DNA of 64,000 nucleotides from Cloacibacterium rupense (GTDB taxonomy: Bacteria > Bacteroidota > Bacteroidia > Flavobacteriales > Weeksellaceae). Below, one piece after another: positions 8,422 to 15,613 of the stretch. Location: positions 62,001 to 126,000 of the forward strand of contig NZ_BMLV01000003.1 in the NCBI RefSeq assembly GCF_014645495.1, read 5' to 3'. Each line of letters begins with the position of its first letter. Within the stretch, counting starts at the first letter, position 1. Made by a program: the position numbers and the translations under genes. The notes beneath the pieces are model-generated. The model was not told the origin of the DNA. It searched no databases and saw only the letters and a list, made by a program, of their open reading frames with translations.

Positions 8422-9966
8422 CTACTCTACTTTCTTCAAATCCAAATCTCCAAAATCAAAAGAAAAATCGGTAACATCTGAAATCGGCTTCATTTTGGCT
8501 GAAACTACTTTTCCGTTTTCGTCAAAACTAAGGGTGAAAAATGCGTCTGCATCATAACTTCTATCGTCCCATTTTATCACGAAAGTATCTCTAGAATAAG
8601 GCAAAATTTCACCTTTTAACCTTTCGGAAGATTTACACAAAATTCTAAAACCTTTCTTTTCTTTAGAAATCACTACATCACCAAACCAAACATCTCTATA
8701 CGTTCCTACAAATTGTTCGGGAGCTAGTTTCGCACTTCTATCTTTTTGATAAGCTGCAACTTTAGCATAAGCATCTGCTTTTTCTTTATCGTATTGCTCA
8801 TTTCCTTTAGTATATCTTTCGGCGTAAGTTTTTAGCCAATCTCTTCCCTCAATTCCTAAGGAAATATCTTTCAAAGTATTGGTAATGGTATTAAAAGCAA
8901 GACCTTGTTGTTGATTCGTGAGCACTACAATTCCTAAATTCAAATCTGGAATTAAGGTAAATTGCGTAACCGTACCAATTAAACCACCGGTATGCTGAAT
9001 CTGGCGGTGACCTTTCACATCAGAAATAAACCAACCGAGACCGTAACCATTAAATTTGGTATCATAAGCGTTCTTTGCAGCAACAGGAATGGGTTGCTGA
9101 ATTTGCCATAAAATATTTGCATTTTTCTCTGAAACCAAACGTTTTCCGTCTTTGGTAACAAAACCATTCATCAAGAAATTTGCCCAAGTCGTCATATCGG
9201 TAATATTGCTCAAAATTCCACCGGCTGCATTGGCGGTTTCGTTCCAATCGTGAGGAACTGCAACAGCTTTTCCGTTAACTGGAGCATGAGCATCAATTTT
9301 ATTTTCTACAGATTTTGCACGGTTATAACTTCCGAAACTTGCGGTCATTCCTACGGGTTTCATAATTCTTTCTTCGACAAATTCTGCCCAAGTTTTTCCA
9401 GAAATTTTGTGAATAATTTCACCTGCAACAATAAACATAATATTGTTATAATCCATTGTATTTCTGAAAGAATGCATAGGTTTTAAGTAGCGAACATTAT
9501 GAATGAGTTGTTCCGTAGAAATAGTTCCACCTTCTGGAAAAAACATTAAATCTCCTTGTCCCAATCCAAGTCCTGCTCTGTGTGTTACCAAATCTTTGAT
9601 GGTGATTTCTCTCGTTACATAATCGTCATACATCTTAAAATCGGGTAAAAATTTAGTCACTTTATCGTCCCAATTCAATTTTCCTTCATCAGCTAAAATC
9701 GCTAAAGCAGTGCATGTAAAACCTTTAGAATTAGAAGCAATTCCTACCAAAGTTTCTGGCGTCATTGGTAAATTATTCTTAAGCGAACGCACCCCAAAAC
9801 CTTTAGAATAAATCACTTTTCCGTCTTTTATCACACCAACTGACATTCCTGGAACGTCAAAAGTGGTGATGGTTTTTTGGATAAGTTCGTCTAGTTTCTG
9901 CTCTGAAATCTGACTGAAAAAGAACAGAGAACAAAGTATAAAAAATAAAGAGAAGGATTTTTTCAT
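8422..9966 (-). CDS. Secreted serine hydrolase, class C beta-lactamase/penicillin-binding-protein fold
   Basis: A 514-residue protein with signal peptide (MKKSFSLFFILCSLFFFSQ). The beta-lactamase/esterase core has the catalytic SxxK motif in GIASNSKGFTCTAL (about residue 78), the Y-x-N motif in MDYNNIMF (about residue 173), and HTGG in place of KTG in IQHTGGLIGTV. The C-terminal ~130 residues form a separate beta-rich domain resembling DUF3471, found on many such hydrolases. The family includes D-aminopeptidases, esterases and PBP4-like enzymes. No feature points to true beta-lactamase activity, so I leave the substrate open. It is single and shares its terminator with the convergent gene. 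Confidence 0.9.
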   Translation of the reverse strand: MKKSFSLFFILCSLFFFSQISEQKLDELIQKTITTFDVPGMSVGVIKDGKVIYSKGFGVRSLKNNLPMTPETLVGIASNSKGFTCTALAILADEGKLNWDDKVTKFLPDFKMYDDYVTREITIKDLVTHRAGLGLGQGDLMFFPEGGTISTEQLIHNVRYLKPMHSFRNTMDYNNIMFIVAGEIIHKISGKTWAEFVEERIMKPVGMTASFGSYNRAKSVENKIDAHAPVNGKAVAVPHDWNETANAAGGILSNITDMTTWANFLMNGFVTKDGKRLVSEKNANILWQIQQPIPVAAKNAYDTKFNGYGLGWFISDVKGHRQIQHTGGLIGTVTQFTLIPDLNLGIVVLTNQQQGLAFNTITNTLKDISLGIEGRDWLKTYAERYTKGNEQYDKEKADAYAKVAAYQKDRSAKLAPEQFVGTYRDVWFGDVVISKEKKGFRILCKSSERLKGEILPYSRDTFVIKWDDRSYDADAFFTLSFDENGKVVSAKMKPISDVTDFSFDFGDLDLKKVE

Positions 9967-10088
9967 AATGACTTTTTAATTTTTGTAAAGATAGTTTTTT
10001 TTAAATTTTCCCATACCATTGTTTGTTAGTTTTTAAGTTCCTGAAATTTGAAATGATGAAATTAAAAAACGCCTATTTTGCTAGCTTT

Positions 10089-10104
10089 TGGCATAAAAAT
10101 TGTT
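10089..10104 (+). promoter_or_regulatory. Sigma-54-like (-24/-12) promoter candidate
   Basis: TGGCATAAAAATTGTT closely fits the RpoN consensus TGGCAYRNNNNTTGCW: GG at 10090-10091, and GT where GC is expected at 10102-10103, with correct spacing. It ends 31 bases before the ATG at 10136. Confidence 0.5.
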
Positions 10105-10135
10105 TAAATATTAGCAAAAATTTAAAATTAAAACC

Positions 10136-10420
10136 ATGATTGTTCTTTTAGGGGCTGTAGCCTTTTTTTTGATACTATTTGTTATCAAGTTTTCAGTAAT
10201 TTTGAAGCAAAAATTTTCTAAAATTTATCTCACGAATAAATACAAATCTTTCTTTGATAATCAATTAGATACCTATGATGAAATGATTACATACAGAAGA
10301 ATGAATTTACGCCTCAATCAAACTGATGTTACCATTTTATTCATTGCTCAGGTATTAATTTTCATCTTTCTCACGGGATTGGCAGCTTTAATTCTATTTT
10401 ATCTTAATAAAATCTTGTAA
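10136..10420 (+). CDS. Small two-helix membrane protein of unknown function
   Basis: A 94-residue protein not recognised as a named family. Residues ~1-22 form one hydrophobic segment (MIVLLGAVAFFLILFVIKF). A charged central stretch follows (DNQLDTYDEMITYRRMNLRL), then a second hydrophobic segment near residues 66-92. The hairpin-like topology would leave the charged loop on one side of the inner membrane. It stands alone between a sigma-54-like site and its own terminator at 10433-10456, which supports it being a real single-gene transcript. Nothing else around it suggests a function. Confidence 0.65.
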   Translation: MIVLLGAVAFFLILFVIKFSVILKQKFSKIYLTNKYKSFFDNQLDTYDEMITYRRMNLRLNQTDVTILFIAQVLIFIFLTGLAALILFYLNKIL

Positions 10421-10432
10421 TATATTAATCCA

Positions 10433-10456
10433 AAAAAAGTTAATTCTAACTTTTTT
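10433..10456 (+). terminator. Terminator of the small membrane protein gene
   Basis: AAAAAAGTTA (10433-10442) pairs perfectly with TAACTTTTTT (10447-10456) over a 4-base loop, 12 bases past the stop. Confidence 0.8.
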
Positions 10457-10600
10457 ATATTCGTTTTAAGAATCATTATTTATTAATTTACTTGTTTAAA
10501 TTTATTTTCAAGAAAAATTTCAAATTATATTGAATATTTCAAAGAAAAATCTTTAAAAACCGAAATCATAGAAGAAACCGAAAAGTAATTCCAAAAAAAA

Positions 10601-10659
10601 TCTCGCAGATTTAGTTAATTAATCAGACAAAAACCTGTAAATCAACCAAATCAGCGAGA
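10601..10659. repeat. Intergenic imperfect inverted repeat (TCTCGCTGATTTGGTTGATT family), copy 1
   Basis: TCTCGCAGATTTAGTTAATT (10601-10620) faces the reverse complement of TCTCGCTGATTTGGTTGATT (right arm 10638-10659), with about 18 of 22 positions matching and a 17-base loop. It lies just past the 3' end of the superoxide dismutase gene. Parts of the right arm recur at 35036-35066. It has no T-run of terminator type. Confidence 0.6.
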
Positions 10660-10678
10660 AAAGTAAGCTATTTTAATT

Positions 10679-11434
10679 CTATTTCATTGCTTTTTCGTAG
10701 TAATCAGAAACTACATCCCAGTCTATTACATTGAAAAAAGCGTCTATATAATCTACTCTTTTGTTTTGATATTTCAAATAATAAGCGTGCTCCCAAACAT
10801 CCATCGCCAAAATAGGATTTCCTGAGATAGACATTCCCGGCATCAGTGGATTGTCTTGATTTGCGGTGCTTCCTACTTTTAATTTACCTGAAGCATCAGC
10901 AACCAACCAAGCCCAACCAGAACCAAACTGTTTAGCTCCTGCATCAGAAAACTGCTTTTTGAAATTTTCAAAACTTCCGAAATCTCTATTGATGGCATCT
11001 GCTAATTTCCCGCTTGGTTTTCCACTAGCATTTGGCGTCATCACCTCAAAATACAAATTGTGATTGTAATATCCTCCTGCATTATTTCTTAACATTGCAT
11101 TGCTGGTATCAAGCGTTTTCAGCACCTGCTCTATCGACATATTCGCTTGTGGTTTTCCTTCTACCGCTTTGTTTAAATTGTTAAGATAACCTACATAATG
11201 CTTAGAAAAATGCACGTACATGGTCTTTGCATCTATATATTTAGAAAAAGCATCGTATTGATGTTTCAAAGTTTTTATCTTGAAAACTCCATCATTTGCA
11301 GTAACATCTGAAGGTTTTCCAAAATCTGTAGATTCTACTTTTACCGCAGGCGCAGTATTACCAACAACCGCTACACAAGAAGTAACCACCGAAAAAGCAA
11401 TAGCTAAAAGTGATAATTGAACTAATTTTTTCAT
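10679..11434 (-). CDS. Mn/Fe superoxide dismutase with lipoprotein signal
   Basis: Dismutates superoxide to peroxide and oxygen. The 251-residue protein carries all four metal ligands of the Fe/Mn family: His in MYVHFSKHYVGY, His in GGYYNHNLYFE, and Asp and His in AMDVWEHAYYLKYQNK. Glycine precedes YYNH while glutamine is present in TANQDNPLMP, the pattern of Mn-type enzymes. Unusually, it has about 40 extra N-terminal residues beginning with a lipoprotein signal, LAIAFSVVTSCVAVV (Cys about residue 20), so it should be anchored outside the cytoplasm. It is single. Metal use cannot be fixed from sequence alone. Confidence 0.93.
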   Translation of the reverse strand: MKKLVQLSLLAIAFSVVTSCVAVVGNTAPAVKVESTDFGKPSDVTANDGVFKIKTLKHQYDAFSKYIDAKTMYVHFSKHYVGYLNNLNKAVEGKPQANMSIEQVLKTLDTSNAMLRNNAGGYYNHNLYFEVMTPNASGKPSGKLADAINRDFGSFENFKKQFSDAGAKQFGSGWAWLVADASGKLKVGSTANQDNPLMPGMSISGNPILAMDVWEHAYYLKYQNKRVDYIDAFFNVIDWDVVSDYYEKAMK

Positions 11435-11636
11435 ATAAATATTCTTTTATTTCAAAATTTGAATTTTCCAAAAATAGCAAAAAAGTCCCGAAAATAGGTC
11501 AATTTTTCATTAACAAAATCTATGATTTGGTTTGATGTGTTTATTTTAAAGTTAAGCGCTCTCCCATTCTACAATTTTCCCAAGCTACAACTATACTTTG
11601 TACTTTTAACTTTACTCTTCGTACTTATAAAAATAT

Positions 11637-11644
11637 TACCTTTG
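11637..11644 (+). promoter_or_regulatory. Bacteroidota -7 box for the UMP synthase gene
   Basis: TACCTTTG matches TAnnTTTG and ends 17 bases before the ATG at 11662. No clear TTTG -33 element is at the ideal distance. Confidence 0.5.
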
Positions 11645-11661
11645 TAAAAAGTAAAAGTAAA

Positions 11662-13020
11662 ATGGAAAGTAAAAAAGAATTCTTTTTAGAATGTTATAAA
11701 CTCGGGATTATAAAATTCGGTAGATTTACCTTAAAATCTGGCATCGAAAGTCCTTTTTATGTCGATTTAAGACCACTTGCTTCCGAACCAAAAATCTTAA
11801 AACATCTTGCCAATTATCTTCTAGAGATGCTTCCATTAGATAATTTTGATGTAATCTGTGGTGTTCCTTATGCTGCATTACCAATGGCAACGGCCATGTC
11901 TTTAGAAAGCTACATCCCACTGATTATTAAAAGAAAAGAAGCTAAAGAATATGGCACTAAGAAACTGATTGAAGGAATCTATAAAACCGGACAAAACTGC
12001 CTTCTCGTAGAAGATGTCATCACCTCTGGGAAATCTTTAATAGAAACCATCGCCGAAGTAGAAAACGAAGGATTGAAAGTGTCTGATATTGTGGTAGTTC
12101 TAGACCGTGAACAAGGCGGAAAACAACTTTTACAAGACAAAGGATATAATGTACACACTCTTTTCAGTATTTCTGAAGTGGTAGAAATCCTAAAAGAAGT
12201 AGACCATCTTACTGATGAAGAAGTAGAAAGAATTAACGAATTTATAGCCGGAAACAAAATAGAATTCAAAGAGGAAAAAAGACTTTCCTACGAACAAAAA
12301 CTAAGCAAATGTGACCATTCTGTTGGTAAAAAATTACTAGAAATAGCCGTAGAAAAACAATCAAATCTGATTGCTTCAGCTGATGTAACCACAACCAAAG
12401 AATTGCTAGAATTGGCAGAAAAAGTAGGACCTCATATTGTAGCTTTGAAAACCCACATCGATATAATCTCTGATTTTGATAGTGACAAAACCATACTTCC
12501 CTTAAAAGATTTGGCTACAAAATACAATTTCCTTTTGATGGAAGACCGTAAATTTGGGGATATTGGCAACACACAAGAGTTGCAATACAGAGGCGGAACT
12601 TACAAAATTTCGCATTGGGCAGATTTGGTGACTTCTCATGTAATTGCTGGTTACCAAAGTCTAGACTGTTTTATGAATTCTGGTGTAATCGCTATACTTT
12701 CTATGTCTTCTAAAGGTGCCTTAACTGATAATAATTACCGAACAGAAGCCTTAAAAATTGTAGAAACTCATCCTAATATTGTAGGTTGTGTGGCTCAAAA
12801 CAAAGTTCCTGAAAATGTTTTGCTTTTTACACCAGGGGTGAATTTAGCAGACAAAGGCGATGCTAAAGGTCAACAATACAATACGCCAGAACACGTTTTC
12901 AAAAATTTACACACAGATTTTGTAATCGTAGGACGTGGAATTTACAAGTCTGATGATGCCGAAAAATCTGCAAAACTCTATAAATTAGAATCTTGGAACG
13001 CTTACCTTAAATCATTATAA
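11662..13020 (+). CDS. pyrEF: Fused UMP synthase: orotate phosphoribosyltransferase plus OMP decarboxylase
   Basis: Carries out the last two steps of de novo UMP synthesis in one 452-residue protein. Residues ~1-195 form the PyrE domain: FGRFTLKSGIESPFYVDLR at the start and the PRPP-binding loop CLLVEDVITSGKSL near residue 120. Residues ~210-452 form a PyrF domain with ALKTHIDIISDF and the catalytic DRKFGDIGNT motif (Asp-x-Lys-x-x-Asp), ending in FVIVGRGIY. The order is that of eukaryotic UMPS, and the decarboxylase motifs resemble the eukaryotic-type group. A hemolysin III gene follows after 2 bases, then an AEC transporter, suggesting one transcript driven from the TACCTTTG box upstream. 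Confidence 0.95.
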   Translation: MESKKEFFLECYKLGIIKFGRFTLKSGIESPFYVDLRPLASEPKILKHLANYLLEMLPLDNFDVICGVPYAALPMATAMSLESYIPLIIKRKEAKEYGTKKLIEGIYKTGQNCLLVEDVITSGKSLIETIAEVENEGLKVSDIVVVLDREQGGKQLLQDKGYNVHTLFSISEVVEILKEVDHLTDEEVERINEFIAGNKIEFKEEKRLSYEQKLSKCDHSVGKKLLEIAVEKQSNLIASADVTTTKELLELAEKVGPHIVALKTHIDIISDFDSDKTILPLKDLATKYNFLLMEDRKFGDIGNTQELQYRGGTYKISHWADLVTSHVIAGYQSLDCFMNSGVIAILSMSSKGALTDNNYRTEALKIVETHPNIVGCVAQNKVPENVLLFTPGVNLADKGDAKGQQYNTPEHVFKNLHTDFVIVGRGIYKSDDAEKSAKLYKLESWNAYLKSL

Positions 13021-13022
13021 AA

Positions 13023-13670
13023 ATGAAACAACAAAAAATCATCACCCAACAATATTCTAATCTAGAAGAAAAACTCAATGTTTGGTCTCACGCTTTTGGC
13101 ATATTTCTAAGTGTGATTGCATTGGTTTTGTTGATGACAAAAGCAGTGGAAAAAGAAAATATTTGGATGATGATTAGCTTTCCTATTTTTGGGATAAGTC
13201 TCATTTTGCTTTATTTAGCTTCTACACTATACCATTCTGCAAAAGACCCAAGCAAAAGATTCAAATTAAAAATTTTTGACCACGCTGCTATTTATGTCTT
13301 AATTGCAGGCAGTTACACGCCGTTTACTTTGGTAAGTTTAAATGGGGAGACAGGTTGGTTTATATTTTCCATCGTTTGGATTTTGGCTTTTACAGGAATT
13401 ATTCTAAAATTGTTTTTTACGGGAAGATTCAAGGTGCTTTCTACTGCAATGTACGTCTTAATGGGCTGGCTTATTATTTTTTATTTCAAAGAATTAACGG
13501 CAAATCTACATTCTGACGGAGTTTTTTACTTGATTTTAGGCGGAGTTTTTTACACCATAGGTGCAGTTTTATACAGCATAAAGAAGATAAAATTCAATCA
13601 TGCCATCTTTCATATTTTTGTTTTGGGTGGCAGTTTTTGTCACTTTTTATCAGTTTATCTTTATATTTAA
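13023..13670 (+). CDS. Hemolysin III / PAQR-family membrane protein
   Basis: A 215-residue, seven-helix membrane protein of the HlyIII/YqfA (PAQR-related) family. The recognisable elements are EKLNVWSHAFGIFLSVIAL near the start, LYLASTLYHSAKDPSKR (Ser-x(3)-His in helix 2), KIFDHAAIYVLIAGSYTPF, and FNHAIFHIFVLGGSFCHF near the end with two histidines. These residues form a putative metal site shared with adiponectin receptors. It starts 2 bases after the UMP synthase stop, so the two are almost certainly co-transcribed. The 'hemolysin' name is historical; the real role is unknown. Confidence 0.9.
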   Translation: MKQQKIITQQYSNLEEKLNVWSHAFGIFLSVIALVLLMTKAVEKENIWMMISFPIFGISLILLYLASTLYHSAKDPSKRFKLKIFDHAAIYVLIAGSYTPFTLVSLNGETGWFIFSIVWILAFTGIILKLFFTGRFKVLSTAMYVLMGWLIIFYFKELTANLHSDGVFYLILGGVFYTIGAVLYSIKKIKFNHAIFHIFVLGGSFCHFLSVYLYI

Positions 13671-13679
13671 AATTCTGAT

Positions 13680-14591
13680 TTGAGCAATTTAATCTTACTA
13701 TTCGTTTGTATTTTTTTAGGAATACTTTTAAGAAAAGCTAAAGCTGTTCCAGAGAATTTTCACACTTCTTTGAACGCATTTGTGATTAATATTTCTCTTT
13801 CGGCGCTGTCTTTTTATTATATTTCTAAAGTCCAAATCAGCAGTAAAGTTCTATTTCCTATAGCAGTTCCTTGGATTGGAATATTAGCAGCCATTTTATT
13901 TTTTTTAGTTTTAGGAAAAATTTTCAGTTGGAAACATTCTGTAATAGGAGCATTAATCATGTGTGCAGGTTTCGGAAACACTTCGTTTGTTGGCATTCCT
14001 GTCATCCAGGCGCTTTATGGCGAAGAAGGTATAAAAACCGTAATGCTAGTCGACCAACCCAATATGGTCGTGCTTTTTACTATAGGAATTTTAGTTTCTA
14101 ATTATTTTTCGGGAAGTGGAGATTCTATAATTATTCACTTCAAAAAAATATTAAAAATGCCTCCTTTCATCGCATTTTTAGCAGCATTAGTTGTCAATTT
14201 TTTCTCTATAGAAATTCCAAAAGACATAGACGAAGTGTTCTTTAAACTGGCTTCTACCACGGTTCCATTGGCATTAATTTCTGTAGGAAGTCAAATGCAG
14301 TGGAAAAAACTAGAACCAAAAGAAAACTTTTATCTTTTTTGGGGATTGCTGTTTAAACTGATAATTTACCCTTTGATCATTTTAATTATTTATAAATTTA
14401 TTTTCCACCAAAGTGGTGAAATGATTGAGATTTCTATCTTAGAGGCGGCAATGGCACCTATGATTACGGCAGCCATAATAGCAGCATCTCACAATCTAGA
14501 ACCCAAACTTTGTAATCTAATGGTGGCCATAGGAATTCCTGTTTCTTTTATTACCTTGGCTGCTTGGTATTTTATTTTGCAAGTTTTGTGA
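13680..14591 (+). CDS. AEC-family (auxin efflux carrier-like) transporter
   Basis: A 303-residue protein with about ten hydrophobic segments in two repeats of five, typical of AEC transporters (Mem_trans). Family-like stretches include LRKAKAVPENFHTSLNAFVI near the start, IMCAGFGNTSFVGIPVIQAL in the middle and EAAMAPMITAAIIAASHNLE near the end. Bacterial members move small carboxylates such as malate or malonate, or related compounds; the substrate here is unknown. No ATG fits; TTG at 13680, 9 bases after the hemolysin III stop, is the best start and implies co-transcription with the genes before it. Confidence 0.87.
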   Translation: MSNLILLFVCIFLGILLRKAKAVPENFHTSLNAFVINISLSALSFYYISKVQISSKVLFPIAVPWIGILAAILFFLVLGKIFSWKHSVIGALIMCAGFGNTSFVGIPVIQALYGEEGIKTVMLVDQPNMVVLFTIGILVSNYFSGSGDSIIIHFKKILKMPPFIAFLAALVVNFFSIEIPKDIDEVFFKLASTTVPLALISVGSQMQWKKLEPKENFYLFWGLLFKLIIYPLIILIIYKFIFHQSGEMIEISILEAAMAPMITAAIIAASHNLEPKLCNLMVAIGIPVSFITLAAWYFILQVL

Positions 14592-14607
14592 ATTTTTGAT
14601 TAAAAAA

Positions 14608-15477
14608 TTAATCTAAACTTCTAAAATTGACAGGCGTAAAAGTAAACCTTGCGGTATTTATTTTCTCTGAATTGACATCCAAATCATACCACGGCGAAAT
14701 TTCTTCATCAAAAGGATTTTTAAGCAAATGAATACTTTGCGAGGGCGTGAAGCCTTCGCTCAAAAGGAATAGTTTTTTGCCTTTTTTGTTTTCACAAGTT
14801 CCTGCTATAAAAACCACATGCCCAGGACTTCCTGGGATGATAAGGATATCTCCAGTTTTCAAATTCTCAGTAGAATTCACAGGTTTTGTTTCTCTAGTCA
14901 AAGAAATGGTACCTGCATAATTGTAAATTAAATCCAGATAATTTCTAAAATTCTGGTAAGAATCATCATAAACTGCTGTTTTTCTATAATCTACAGAATT
15001 ACCATTAACATAAGCTCTGAAACCATCTCTGTAATCTGACCATTTTACTAAATCTCCGTTGGTAAAATGAAAAGCAATTTCGTTTTTTCTGTTCTGTTTC
15101 CAAAGAAATTCTGCATACAACCTGATAACGGAATCTGCACATTGTTGCAAATCTTTTTCGCCAGTATCTATATCATAAACCGCCTCGTGAAGAGATTGAG
15201 TTGCTATGGGAGTTCCATTATATTTTAAAATCTCAGAACCATATTTTTTCAATGGAAAATCTAATAAAAAAGCACCAAAAGAATTCGGTTTTTCTGTAGA
15301 CCATTCGAAATTTTCTGGTGGCAAAAACCTTGTTTTCACTGTATTATTTTCTTTTGAAATTAGAGATTTAGAAGTGGATATTTCTTCATCATCCAATAGA
15401 ACTTTACCTTTTTCTTGACTATTATTACAACCTATAAAAGACCAAAAAATAATCATAACAAAAACTCGTTTTAACAT
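14608..15477 (-). CDS. DUF4846 lipoprotein
   Basis: A 289-residue protein from the ATG at 15477. A longer start at 15513 would place 12 residues before a good lipoprotein signal (MLKRVFVMIIFWSFIGCNNS, Cys 17), so the inner ATG is preferred. The body matches DUF4846 as I recall it: FGAFLLDFPLKKYGSEI, then CADSVIRLYAEFLWKQ, and GDILIIPGSPGHVVFIAG near the C-terminus. The last motif resembles an NlpC/P60-type or amidase-like fold (conserved Gly-His), but no catalytic cysteine is evident, so I assign no activity. It is convergent with the AEC gene. Confidence 0.83.
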   Translation of the reverse strand: MLKRVFVMIIFWSFIGCNNSQEKGKVLLDDEEISTSKSLISKENNTVKTRFLPPENFEWSTEKPNSFGAFLLDFPLKKYGSEILKYNGTPIATQSLHEAVYDIDTGEKDLQQCADSVIRLYAEFLWKQNRKNEIAFHFTNGDLVKWSDYRDGFRAYVNGNSVDYRKTAVYDDSYQNFRNYLDLIYNYAGTISLTRETKPVNSTENLKTGDILIIPGSPGHVVFIAGTCENKKGKKLFLLSEGFTPSQSIHLLKNPFDEEISPWYDLDVNSEKINTARFTFTPVNFRSLD

Positions 15478-15613
15478 AGATAAACATTTTAAATAGTAAA
15501 GTTTATGTCTCATCTTGAAAATAGGCTTTAAAAAACTGTAAAAACTGATGTATTTTATAATGAATTGTAAAAAAATCTAATTCTTTCTCATTATATTTGG
15601 ATGTATTAAAAGT

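Noticed and set aside
8422-9966. Antibiotic-resistance beta-lactamase
   Set aside because: SxxK and Y-x-N are present but these are shared with esterases and peptidases; HTGG replaces KTG, and the protein has an added C-terminal domain, so resistance is not supported.
10465-10590. Possible gene remnant ending EKSLKTEIIEETEK before the superoxide dismutase
   Set aside because: The open frame is about 33 codons with no start codon and no known match; too short to call a pseudogene.
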